The position numbers and the translations under genes are program-made. The notes under the pieces were generated by a model. That model did not search any database, had not been told where the DNA came from, and was given only the letters and a program-made list of their open reading frames with translations. From Pseudomonadota bacterium (GTDB lineage: Bacteria; Pseudomonadota; Alphaproteobacteria; Acetobacterales; Acetobacteraceae), in the NCBI GenBank assembly GCA_021808205.1, contig JAKBCD010000191.1, positions 1 through 5,131 of the forward strand: 5,131 bases of DNA, given 5' to 3'. Positions 1-5,131 of this stretch are shown here, piece after piece (within the stretch, counting starts at the first letter, position 1; each line of letters opens with the position of its first letter).

Positions 1-154
1 CGAACGCCTCAACTTCTTCCAGCAGCTCCTCGCGCGAGAGCCCGACCAGATCCCGCCGCCCATCGGGCAGGATATGGGGCGGCGGCGAGAAATGCGCCGC
101 CTTGGCCAGAATCCGCTCACGCTCGGCGGCGGTAAGGTCGAGTGTTACGGACAT
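1..154 (-). CDS. rlmN: RlmN-like dual-specificity 23S rRNA/tRNA adenine-C2 methyltransferase, N-terminal part only
   Basis: The first 51 codons of a leftward gene are present; the rest lies beyond the left edge. The peptide starts MSVTLDLTAAER and contains DGRRDLVGLSREELLEEV at about residues 32-49. This resembles the short N-terminal helical region of RlmN, where a 'L-x-GLSREEL' segment precedes the radical-SAM core. RlmN methylates C2 of A2503 in 23S rRNA and of A37 in some tRNAs, using a CxxxCxxC-bound iron-sulfur cluster. That motif would lie outside the window, so the enzyme itself is not verified here. The ATG (154-152) lies inside the last codons of the IalB-family gene and overlaps it by 10 bases, which suggests translational coupling. 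Only a weak AAGG lies upstream. Having an IalB-family gene next to rlmN is, to my knowledge, common in alphaproteobacteria and supports the call. Confidence 0.72.
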   Translation of the reverse strand, partial: MSVTLDLTAAERERILAKAAHFSPPPHILPDGRRDLVGLSREELLEEVEAF

Positions 155-639
155 GCGGCGGTGATGGCCTTATACGCGTCGGAGAAACCTGAAAGCGAAT
201 ATTGATCCACCACCGGATGGCCATGCGGCCCCGGCCCGGTGGCAGTGGCGATATTGCCCGCCTCGAACGCGGCCACGGCATCGGCGCCGCTGGTGGTAAA
301 GGCAATGTTTTGCTGCGTGAAGAAAGCAAAGCTTTGGCTGCCCACGGTCACGCTTGCCGTGGCGTTTTTCGGGTAATCATACCCGGCGGTCAGCGATACC
401 TCATGCGGCGAACCCTGGCGGTCCGTCACCGTGAGCATCGGCTTACCTCGCCCCGGAATCTGAGGCGTAGAGCTTTGCGGCGTGGTGAACGCGTAGCAGA
501 TCTTGGCGTCGCCGCTGCCGTAGGTGGCGGCGGTCCAGTCTCCGAACTGGCCGCCATTGGGTCCCAGCGCCGCGGGGCTGGTGGCCAGGGCGGCGGCGGG
601 AAGAAGGGCAAGGATTGAGGATGCAAGAAATACTCTCAT
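145..639 (-). CDS. Invasion-associated locus B (IalB) family periplasmic protein
   Basis: A 164-aa secreted protein of the IalB family (Pfam IalB). Residues 1-19 form a Sec signal peptide: a short basic start (MRVF), a hydrophobic core, and an ALA site before T20. The mature part begins near a FGDW motif (32-35). It has two cysteines, C48 in KICYAF and C163 two residues from the end, which could form a disulfide. The C-terminal YSLSGFSDAY (147-156) is the family's typical 'FSLkGFsaAY' segment. The family is named after a Bartonella protein linked to erythrocyte invasion, but it is widespread in free-living alphaproteobacteria and its molecular role is not established. No virulence role should be inferred. 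The frame stays open upstream for 72 codons. I chose the ATG at 639 because it gives a clean signal peptide; an ATG at 651 (MLPPMRVF) is equally possible. Neither start has a clear ribosome binding site. It lies 71 bases after the DUF445 gene and overlaps rlmN by 10 bases. Confidence 0.88.
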   Translation of the reverse strand: MRVFLASSILALLPAAALATSPAALGPNGGQFGDWTAATYGSGDAKICYAFTTPQSSTPQIPGRGKPMLTVTDRQGSPHEVSLTAGYDYPKNATASVTVGSQSFAFFTQQNIAFTTSGADAVAAFEAGNIATATGPGPHGHPVVDQYSLSGFSDAYKAITAACP

Positions 640-710
640 GGGCGGCAGCATAAACCAGCCGACCGGCGCATCCAAGGCGCGAGGCCCTATTTGATACAGA
701 ACGTTGCCGT

Positions 711-1979
711 TCAGGGGTGCGCGGGCAACAGGCGGAACAGCAGGTTCAGCCCGGCCCCCAGCGCAAACCCCACCAGCGTACCGTTGACGCGGATATATTG
801 CAGGTCTTTGCCTACCCGCAGCTCCAGCTTGTCGGTTACTGTTTTCGCGTCCCACGCGCCGATCACACCGCCAATGAACTTCGCACCCTCGGCCTGGGCG
901 CTGGGCAACAGGCGCAGCACGGTCTCCCGCACGGCCCGGTTCAGCCGTGCCTGGGCGGCTTCGTCGCGGCCAAGCACCTCTGCCAGATTAGCCAGCGCAC
1001 TCTCGATCACCGCCACCGAGCGGCCATGCGGGTTGGCGGCGTCCAGCTCCAGGGCACGGCGCATCCGCGCCCACACATCCCAGGCCCATGCCTGCACGGT
1101 GTCATGCGTCATCACGCCCCTGAGCGCCTGGCCAAGCTCGGCGGCGCGCTCAGGGTCTGTCTCCAGCTTGGCGATTTCGGCGCGGACCCATTCATCAAAC
1201 GCATCGCGAATTTCGGAAGAGTTGGGGCTTATCTTGTCCAGTTCGGCATTCACGGCTGAGAGCACGCGTTTGGCCACAGTGGCGCCCACCGCCCAGCCCA
1301 CCAGTTTGCCGCCATGCTCAGCCACCCGTTCCTTGATCGCCTCACGCAGGGCGTCCTCCCGTGCTGCCAGCATCTCCTTCACCTGGCCGAGAATGAAGGA
1401 AAACATCTCCTGATGCCTACCACCTTCCACCAGCCCCGCCAGGGCACGGGCCACCACCACCCCGGCAGCCCGCCCGCCGATAAGTTTGGGCAGTAACCGG
1501 TTGAGCAGCCTGCGGGCCCGTCCATCCTCTATGCTGGCCAGCAGTTTTGGCAGCATTCCGGCCAGGGTTTCAGCCAAAGGCCGGGCTGCGTCCGGGTCTG
1601 CCAGAAAGCGGCGCAGAATGGCCGCACCGTCGAGATTTTCAAGCAGCCGTCGGATATCGGCTTCGGTGAACACATGGTTGGCTACAAACCGGCCCAGCGC
1701 GTCGCCCAGGCGCTGCTTCTGCGCCGGCAGAATGGCGGTGTGCGGAATTGGCAACCCCAGCGGGTGCCGGAATAATGCGGTAACGGCAAACCAGTCGGCC
1801 ACACCGCCGATAAACCCAGCCTTGGCGGCATCGCGCAGCAAAATCGCCCAGTTGGAAGGCGGCAGCCAATAGCTGCCCATGGCCAGGCCGGCCATCAGCG
1901 CCAGCAGGGCGGTGGCGAACAGCTTATGGCGGTGAAGGGTGATGCGAAGGGCGGAATCGGGGTCTTGCGGCGAGGCCAT
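711..1979 (-). CDS. DUF445 family inner-membrane protein (YjiN-like)
   Basis: A 422-aa protein, almost the length of E. coli YjiN. It begins with a cytoplasmic-type basic segment and one hydrophobic helix (about 21-38). The DUF445 signature follows: GFIGGVADWFAVTALFRHPL (55-74), then GLPIPHTAILP (75-85). The middle (about 90-370) is a long, charged, mostly helical region. The end carries the second family signature: WDAKTVTDKLELRVGKDLQY (376-395), then IRVNGTLVG (396-404), which runs into a C-terminal hydrophobic helix (about 399-417). The likely topology is a large soluble domain between two terminal membrane anchors. The biochemical function of the family is unknown. The ATG at 1979 is the first start after an in-frame TAA four codons upstream. 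An AGGGG lies only one base before the ATG, too close to act as a normal Shine-Dalgarno site. The gene is divergent from the small membrane-protein gene at 2164. Confidence 0.9.
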   Translation of the reverse strand: MASPQDPDSALRITLHRHKLFATALLALMAGLAMGSYWLPPSNWAILLRDAAKAGFIGGVADWFAVTALFRHPLGLPIPHTAILPAQKQRLGDALGRFVANHVFTEADIRRLLENLDGAAILRRFLADPDAARPLAETLAGMLPKLLASIEDGRARRLLNRLLPKLIGGRAAGVVVARALAGLVEGGRHQEMFSFILGQVKEMLAAREDALREAIKERVAEHGGKLVGWAVGATVAKRVLSAVNAELDKISPNSSEIRDAFDEWVRAEIAKLETDPERAAELGQALRGVMTHDTVQAWAWDVWARMRRALELDAANPHGRSVAVIESALANLAEVLGRDEAAQARLNRAVRETVLRLLPSAQAEGAKFIGGVIGAWDAKTVTDKLELRVGKDLQYIRVNGTLVGFALGAGLNLLFRLLPAHP

Positions 1980-1985
1980 ACCCCT

Positions 1986-2013
1986 AGATTACCCGCGCGT
2001 GCCGGGATGTCGA
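1986..2013 (-). promoter_or_regulatory. Candidate promoter of the DUF445 gene, possibly giving a leaderless mRNA
   Basis: Read leftward, TCGACA (2013-2008, five of six matches to the -35 consensus) is followed after 16 bases by TAATCT (1991-1986, three of six to the -10). Six bases separate the -10 from the A of the ATG at 1979, so transcription would begin at or next to the start codon. This fits the lack of a properly spaced ribosome binding site. The -10 match is weak, so the call is tentative. Confidence 0.3.
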
Positions 2014-2020
2014 CCTCAAG

Positions 2021-2076
2021 CCGCGTGAAAGGTAGGCAGGAGATGCATCCCACGCGGTTTTTGTTGCATTTCACGC
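2021..2076. repeat. Two overlapping inverted repeats in the divergent intergenic region
   Basis: CCGCGTG (2021-2027) is the exact reverse complement of CACGCGG (2051-2057), which is followed by five T (2058-2062). GCGTGAAA (2023-2030) is the exact reverse complement of TTTCACGC (2069-2076). Both pairings use the same left arm, so they exclude each other. An 8-base palindrome, GATGCATC (2042-2049), sits between the arms. In a rightward RNA the first pairing plus the T-run resembles an intrinsic terminator with a long 23-base loop. As DNA the repeats could be an operator, because the right arm of the second pair touches the candidate -35 at 2064-2069. I recognise no known regulator site. Confidence 0.45.
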
Positions 2077-2093
2077 AGGCTGAGGCGCATAAT
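2064..2093 (+). promoter_or_regulatory. Candidate sigma-70 promoter for the small membrane protein and hydrolase genes
   Basis: TTGCAT (2064-2069) and CATAAT (2088-2093) are separated by 18 bases. The -10 matches the consensus at five of six positions; the -35 matches only in its TTG. Transcription would start near 2100, giving a leader of about 64 bases before the ATG at 2164. No better rightward promoter is visible in the intergenic region, and the gene order requires one here. Confidence 0.45.
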
Positions 2094-2112
2094 TGCCATA
2101 TTCGATAAACAA

Positions 2113-2156
2113 CGGGGCGATACCCCACCAACGCCCCGCGCCATCGGAAGATGGAG
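2113..2156 (+). promoter_or_regulatory. Structured 5' leader with two stem-loops, the second overlapping the ribosome binding site
   Basis: The first hairpin pairs CGGGGCG (2113-2119) with CGCCCCG (2132-2138) across a 12-base loop that itself contains ACCCC, so GGGG could switch partners. No T-run follows, so it is not a terminator. The second hairpin pairs CCATC (2141-2145) with GATGG (2150-2154) around GGAA, a GNRA tetraloop. The Shine-Dalgarno GGAG (2153-2156), 7 bases before the ATG at 2164, shares its first two bases with this stem. The arrangement could modulate translation. It does not match any riboswitch consensus I can recall. Confidence 0.4.
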
Positions 2157-2163
2157 TTGTAAC

Positions 2164-2328
2164 ATGTTGGATATGAAAGATTTAAATGTTAGTCTTGTGC
2201 GGCATCCGGCGCGCCTTCCGCACGGGTTGAGCCGTACGCGCGGCGGCGGTACCTTGCCGTTGCTTCTTGGCTTGGCCTGTGCTGCCCTGGTTATGGGTGC
2301 TCTCTGGCTGGCCTACACCTTCGGCTAG
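2164..2328 (+). CDS. Small single-pass membrane protein, 54 aa, unknown function
   Basis: The ATG at 2164 follows a GGAG at 2153-2156 with 7-base spacing, the clearest ribosome binding site in the window. The 54-residue product starts MLDMKDLNVSLVRHPARL and has a basic stretch (R13, R17, R24, R26). A hydrophobic helix at about residues 31-50 (LPLLLGLACAALVMGALWLA) follows, and the protein ends YTFG. By the positive-inside rule the N-terminus should be cytoplasmic. Codons in the second half resemble those of neighbouring genes, while the first ten are more AT-rich, as is common near starts. I recognise no family. It lies upstream of the metallo-hydrolase on the same strand: 6 bases from its alternative GTG start, or 57 bases from the preferred ATG. 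The two probably share a transcript. It could also be a regulatory leader peptide, but the well-formed membrane helix argues for a real small protein. Confidence 0.6.
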   Translation: MLDMKDLNVSLVRHPARLPHGLSRTRGGGTLPLLLGLACAALVMGALWLAYTFG

Positions 2329-2385
2329 GCAGCCGTGCCGCCCGGGTGGATTGCCGGGTCTGATGCTGCATTGCATGATGCGGCC

Positions 2386-3321
2386 ATGGGATTTTTGACC
2401 GAAACCGTGCCGCTCCGCCATGCCGCCTTGCCCGTGTTGCCGGGAATAACTCGTGTTGTTGCCGATAATCCGGGGGTGATGACATACCACGGCACCAATA
2501 GCTTTCTTGTGGAACGTGATGAAGGGCTGGTGGTAATCGATCCCGGCCCGGATGATGCGCGGCACGTTGCTGATATTCTCAAAGCGGCGGGTGGCCGCTC
2601 CATCGGCCTTATTCTGCTCACCCATACCCATGCGGACCATTTTGGCGCGGTGGCTGCCCTGAAGGCGGCTAGCGGTGCGCCGGTGGCCGGGTTTGAAACC
2701 TCCGCCAAACCAGGCTTTGTGCCGGATATTCCGCTCGCTGACGGTTCTGAACTCCTTGGGTTCACGGCTGTTCACACACCTGGCCACGCGGCTGATCATC
2801 TCTGCCTGGCCTATACCGGGGCGCGGGGTAAAAAAATTTTATTCAGCGGCGACCATGTTATGTCCTGGTCTTCCTCCATCGTCAGCCCGCCGGAGGGCGA
2901 CATGAGAGATTACTACCGCTCCTTGCAACGCCTGCTTGCCCGTGACGATGATGTGTTTTTGCCAGGCCACGGGCCTTTGCTGCCCCAGCCGCGGGGCCTT
3001 ACCGCGGAGCTGATCGCCCACCGCCAGAGGCGGGAGGCGACGCTGCTGGCCGCCCTTGCCCGTCAGGAGTGGAGCGTGGCGGGGCTGGCGGCCAGGCTTT
3101 ATGCCAAGCAGGATCTGTTTTTGAAGGCGGCGGCACAGCGCAATGTGCTGGCGCATCTTCTGAAGCTCAAAGCCGAAGGCGCCGTGCGGGAAATGGCGCC
3201 CGAGACCAGCGAACATCCGGATAATGTGGCGATGGCGGCCATGGCTGAGCAAAGCGAGAGCTGGCGCGCCCGCGTGTTACGGATGCAGGACGACGCCAGG
3301 CGGCGCTTCGGGTTGGCTTAG
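2386..3321 (+). CDS. Metallo-beta-lactamase-fold hydrolase, LACTB2-like, with C-terminal winged helix
   Basis: A 311-aa soluble hydrolase with a complete binuclear metal site: HTHADH (H80, H82, D84, H85), H134 in TPGH, D156 in SGDH and H195 in LPGHG. The N-terminal NPGVMTYHGTNSFLV (28-42) and IDPGPDD (51-57) are typical of the LACTB2-like branch. Residues about 212-270 form the winged-helix domain that follows the catalytic domain in this branch (RREATLLAAL, then NVLAHLLKLKAEGAV). Human LACTB2 is an endoribonuclease. The bacterial substrates are mostly unknown, so nuclease or thioester/ester hydrolase activity is open; antibiotic resistance is not implied. I chose the ATG at 2386 because MGFLTE looks like the usual start of relatives I recall. 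It has no clear ribosome binding site. A GTG at 2335, with AGG 5 bases upstream, would add 17 residues and couple the gene to the preceding one. The stop overlaps the convergent EAL gene by 4 bases. A run of seven A (2830-2836) lies inside the gene. Confidence 0.92.
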   Translation: MGFLTETVPLRHAALPVLPGITRVVADNPGVMTYHGTNSFLVERDEGLVVIDPGPDDARHVADILKAAGGRSIGLILLTHTHADHFGAVAALKAASGAPVAGFETSAKPGFVPDIPLADGSELLGFTAVHTPGHAADHLCLAYTGARGKKILFSGDHVMSWSSSIVSPPEGDMRDYYRSLQRLLARDDDVFLPGHGPLLPQPRGLTAELIAHRQRREATLLAALARQEWSVAGLAARLYAKQDLFLKAAAQRNVLAHLLKLKAEGAVREMAPETSEHPDNVAMAAMAEQSESWRARVLRMQDDARRRFGLA

Positions 3322-4064
3322 TTACGGGAAAGCCAAATTGCCAGGTTCTCCGCCACCAAGGGGCGGGAAAACAGGTAGCCTTGGCCATGGGTGACGCCAA
3401 GCTCGCGTATGCGCGCCAGTTGCGGAACCGTTTCTATGCCCTCGGCAATAATGTCCTGCAAACGGCTGGCGGCGAGGCGGGTAATTCGTAGGATGAAATT
3501 CCTGGCATCCGGTGTTGCATCCACCACCACGGAGCGGTCGAGCTTAACCGCGCCCACGGCTGATTTCATCAACGCCGGCAGAAAGGGGGTGGCAGGCACA
3601 ATGTCATCAAGCGCCAGCTTGTAGCCCGCATCCCGCAGCGCCTTGATGCTTTCTTCCGCCAGCCGGATATCATAAACCGGCTGCGTCTCCGTGAGCTCGA
3701 AGCGTAAAAGATCAGCCGTGAGGCTATGGGTTTCACGCAAGGTTTCAATCCCGTGCACGACACCTGGATGCACCAGAACGTTAAGAGGCAAGTTGAAAGC
3801 CATTGGCAGCTGATGAGCGGAAAGCCCCTGCGCCTGATACTCAGACAGTGCCCTGTGCATGATGGCGCGGGTGAGGCTCAAGGCGAGTTCGGGGTTCGCC
3901 ATCGCCGCAACCAGACTCTCTGGACCAAGTATCTGCCCGTCCTGGCTCAGCACCCTGGCGAGAACCTCGACATGGCTGAGCTTGCCGTCCTCCAGCCGGA
4001 CAATTGGCTGGTAGCGCAGGCGCAGCGTCTCCGCGAGCTGCGCAGCTTGCCCGCTTACAGGCAC
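3318..4064 (-). CDS. Stand-alone EAL-domain protein (putative c-di-GMP phosphodiesterase or degenerate c-di-GMP binder)
   Basis: A 248-aa protein that is nearly all EAL domain, with no sensory, GGDEF or membrane segment. EAL enzymes cleave cyclic di-GMP to pGpG. By alignment from memory with well-studied EAL proteins, the metal-ligand and catalytic positions are present: E33 in the signature (EVL instead of EAL), N91 in NLPLN, E123 and E126 in ELTE, D153 and D154, K174 in KLD, E208 and E211 in AEGIE, and Q228 in GQGY. Loop 6, normally DDFGTGYSSL, reads DDIVPATPFL (153-162). This loop is important for metal and substrate binding and for dimer signalling, so activity is uncertain. The start is a GTG at 4064. 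An in-frame TAG two codons upstream excludes any earlier start, and the first in-frame ATG is at codon 55. The ribosome binding site is weak (AGG, 11 bases away). It lies 90 bases downstream of secF and ends convergently with the metallo-hydrolase gene. Confidence 0.9.
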   Translation of the reverse strand: MPVSGQAAQLAETLRLRYQPIVRLEDGKLSHVEVLARVLSQDGQILGPESLVAAMANPELALSLTRAIMHRALSEYQAQGLSAHQLPMAFNLPLNVLVHPGVVHGIETLRETHSLTADLLRFELTETQPVYDIRLAEESIKALRDAGYKLALDDIVPATPFLPALMKSAVGAVKLDRSVVVDATPDARNFILRITRLAASRLQDIIAEGIETVPQLARIRELGVTHGQGYLFSRPLVAENLAIWLSRN

Positions 4065-4092
4065 TGTCTAAATAACCTAAATTTGTACCAAA

Positions 4093-4115
4093 ATGCCACC
4101 GGTGTTGTGTAGCAT
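4093..4115 (-). terminator. Weak candidate intrinsic terminator after secF
   Basis: Read leftward, ATGCTAC (4115-4109) can pair with GTGGCAT (4099-4093) as a 7-base stem including one G-T wobble, with a 9-base loop. The T-run at its foot (complement of 4090-4093) has only four bases. The stem begins about 40 bases after the secF stop. On the other strand the wobble becomes a mismatch, so leftward use is favoured. The short stem and T-run keep the confidence low. Confidence 0.3.
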
Positions 4116-4116
4116 T

Positions 4117-4122
4117 TTTATA
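4117..4122 (-). promoter_or_regulatory. Possible -10 element for the EAL gene
   Basis: Read leftward, TATAAA (4122-4117) matches the -10 consensus at five of six positions and would place the transcript start near 4110, giving a leader of roughly 46 bases before the GTG at 4064. No good -35 is visible; only a T-rich stretch lies at about the right distance. It overlaps the region of the candidate secF terminator, so at most one of these readings may be right, or the EAL gene may simply be read through from secF. Confidence 0.25.
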
Positions 4123-4154
4123 CACATAGGGCGATTAAAAAATCACTCAGGCTG

Positions 4155-5102
4155 TTATTTCACGGTCTTTTTTGGTGCCACGGTGGAACGGCGCAGCCGG
4201 TGTTCACCCAGGAACAGCAAAATAGGCGCGGCGATGAAGATGGAGGACGAGGTGCCGACCACAATGCCGAACAGCATGATCCAGGCAAAGCCGGAGAGCG
4301 CCGAACCGCCGAACAGCGCCAGCGGCAATGCCGCGAGAAACACGGTGCCGGAGGTGCCGAGGGTTCTATTCAACGTCTCGTTGATCGAGAGGTCGATCAG
4401 ATCGCGCAGATTCATCGTTTTATACTTGCGCAGGTTTTCCCGCACCCGGTCATACACCACCACTTTGTCGTTGGTGGAATAGCCGATGATGGTGAGAATG
4501 GCAGCGATGGTCACGAGATCGAACGGAATCCGTGTGATGACCATGAAGCCGATGGTTTTGGTGGTGTCCAGAATCAGCGTGACAACCGCACCGACCGCGA
4601 ATTGCCATTCGAACCGGAACCAGATGTAAAGCAGGATCATCACGAAAGAGAGGCCCAGCGCCTCCAAACCCTGAGCGAAAAGCTGGTTGCTGACCGAGGC
4701 ACCCACCGCCTGGGTAGATTGGATTACCGCCCCAGGCTCGGCCTTTTCCAGCGCGGCCTGCACCTCGCCAATCGCGGTTTGTGTCGCGGCGGCGGTGCTG
4801 CGGCTTTCCAGGCTGATCAGCACCTCGTTGCCCTGGGTGCCAGCTGATTGCAGTGCTGCATCCGCCAGCCCAGCCCCGGCGAGAGCTGAACGCAGGGCAG
4901 AGAAATCTGTTTTTTGTGGCGTTTGGACTTGCAACACCACGCCGCCTTTAAAATCCAGGCCCAGGTTGAGGCCAGGGTGGAAAAACAGCACCACCGAGGC
5001 GAAAGACAGCACCGCCGAGGTGATGAGCCCGGCGAATCGGCCGTTCATGAAGCGGATCTTGGTTCCGTCCGGGACGAAGCGGAAAGCGGGTCTGTAGAAC
5101 AT
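4155..5102 (-). CDS. secF: Protein translocase subunit SecF
   Basis: A 315-aa inner-membrane protein of normal SecF length. SecF pairs with SecD (and YajC) and uses the proton-motive force to help pull proteins through SecYEG from the periplasmic side. Six membrane helices are visible at about 23-42, 149-163, 167-189, 195-212, 252-268 and 273-298. The periplasmic domain lies between the first two. Family motifs are present: GLDFKGG (48-54), GYSTNDKVVVYDRVREN (207-223) and SINETLNRTLGTSGT (239-253). D212 in the GYSTND segment sits where SecDF has a conserved membrane aspartate proposed for proton transfer. The common 'NDT' reads NDK here, a variant I believe occurs in relatives but could not check. 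The ATG at 5102 has AGGA 9 bases upstream and lies 10 bases after a TAG that probably ends secD. A later ATG at codon 19 would remove conserved N-terminal residues. Confidence 0.97.
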   Translation of the reverse strand: MFYRPAFRFVPDGTKIRFMNGRFAGLITSAVLSFASVVLFFHPGLNLGLDFKGGVVLQVQTPQKTDFSALRSALAGAGLADAALQSAGTQGNEVLISLESRSTAAATQTAIGEVQAALEKAEPGAVIQSTQAVGASVSNQLFAQGLEALGLSFVMILLYIWFRFEWQFAVGAVVTLILDTTKTIGFMVITRIPFDLVTIAAILTIIGYSTNDKVVVYDRVRENLRKYKTMNLRDLIDLSINETLNRTLGTSGTVFLAALPLALFGGSALSGFAWIMLFGIVVGTSSSIFIAAPILLFLGEHRLRRSTVAPKKTVK

Positions 5103-5112
5103 GGGGCGGGTC

Positions 5113-5131
5113 CTAGACGGGCAGTGCAGCG
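5113..5131 (-). CDS. secD: Probable C-terminal end of SecD (last codons only)
   Basis: Reading leftward from the right edge, one frame gives A-A-L-P-V and then TAG (5115-5113), 10 bases before the secF start. secD almost always precedes secF in bacteria, and an end of the form '...LPV' or '...LPI' after a basic tail is usual for alphaproteobacterial SecD. Only six codons are inside the window, so the identity rests on position next to secF rather than on homology. Confidence 0.5.

Noticed and set aside
202..618. 138-aa rightward open frame opposite the IalB-family gene
   Set aside because: It is rich in Arg and Gly, has no recognisable motif, and lies entirely antisense to a well-supported gene; it is a GC-rich shadow frame.
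640..855. Longer N-terminus for the IalB-family gene (up to 72 extra residues)
   Set aside because: It would run into the coding sequence of the DUF445 gene and bury the signal peptide.
691..1413. 240-aa rightward open frame opposite the DUF445 gene
   Set aside because: The composition is dominated by Ser, Ala and Arg as expected from the reverse of a GC-rich gene, and the DUF445 frame has strong family signatures.
2182..2799. 205-aa leftward open frame opposite the small protein and hydrolase genes
   Set aside because: It is a low-hydrophobicity, Gly/His/Arg-rich antisense frame crossing two genes on the other strand, without a motif or ribosome binding site.
2830..2840. A7T4 homopolymer tract in the hydrolase gene as a phase-variation site
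   Set aside because: The frame is intact through it, seven A is short for slippage, and it encodes the conserved GKKILFSGDH region.
4133..4148. GCGATT/AATCAC near-palindrome with an A-run after secF
   Set aside because: The stem is only six pairs with one mismatch and is AT-rich; too weak to call a terminator by itself.
4200..4847. 215-aa rightward open frame opposite secF
   Set aside because: It is an antisense shadow full of Arg, Gln, Glu and His codons; the secF frame is unambiguous.

Overview
The window looks like a core chromosomal stretch of an alphaproteobacterium, most likely an Acetobacteraceae-type organism. The reasons are the GC-rich coding sequence (about 60% by eye, not counted), a gene of the invasion-associated locus B (IalB) family directly overlapping the start of an rlmN-like gene, an alphaproteobacterial SecF, and an LACTB2-type metallo-hydrolase. 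The family-level assignment is inference. No insertion sequence, CRISPR array, tRNA or rRNA is visible.

Layout from left to right. Bases 1-1979 are a leftward block: a DUF445/YjiN-type inner-membrane protein (711-1979), a small secreted IalB-family protein (145-639), and the N-terminus of an RlmN-like 23S rRNA/tRNA methyltransferase that runs off the left edge (1-154). The last two overlap by 10 bases. Bases 1980-2163 are a divergent intergenic region. It holds a plausible rightward promoter, a possible leaderless promoter for the DUF445 gene, overlapping inverted repeats, and a compact structured 5' leader. That leader precedes a 54-codon gene for a single-pass membrane protein with a good Shine-Dalgarno site (2164-2328). 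A LACTB2-like metallo-beta-lactamase-fold hydrolase follows on the same strand (2386-3321, or from a GTG at 2335).

From 3318 to the right edge the genes run leftward again. They are a stand-alone EAL-domain protein (3318-4064) whose end overlaps the hydrolase end by 4 bases, then SecF (4155-5102), then apparently the last few codons of SecD at the edge. SecD/SecF are the accessory subunits that use the proton-motive force to help Sec export. IalB carries a Sec-type signal peptide and so is a plausible Sec client, but nothing else ties these genes into one pathway.

Most of the window is ordinary housekeeping DNA. The parts most worth a second look are the 54-aa membrane protein with its structured leader, in which a GNRA-capped hairpin covers part of the ribosome binding site, and the EAL protein. 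The EAL protein keeps every catalytic position I can align but has lost the consensus of loop 6. I see no convincing evidence of a wholly new system.
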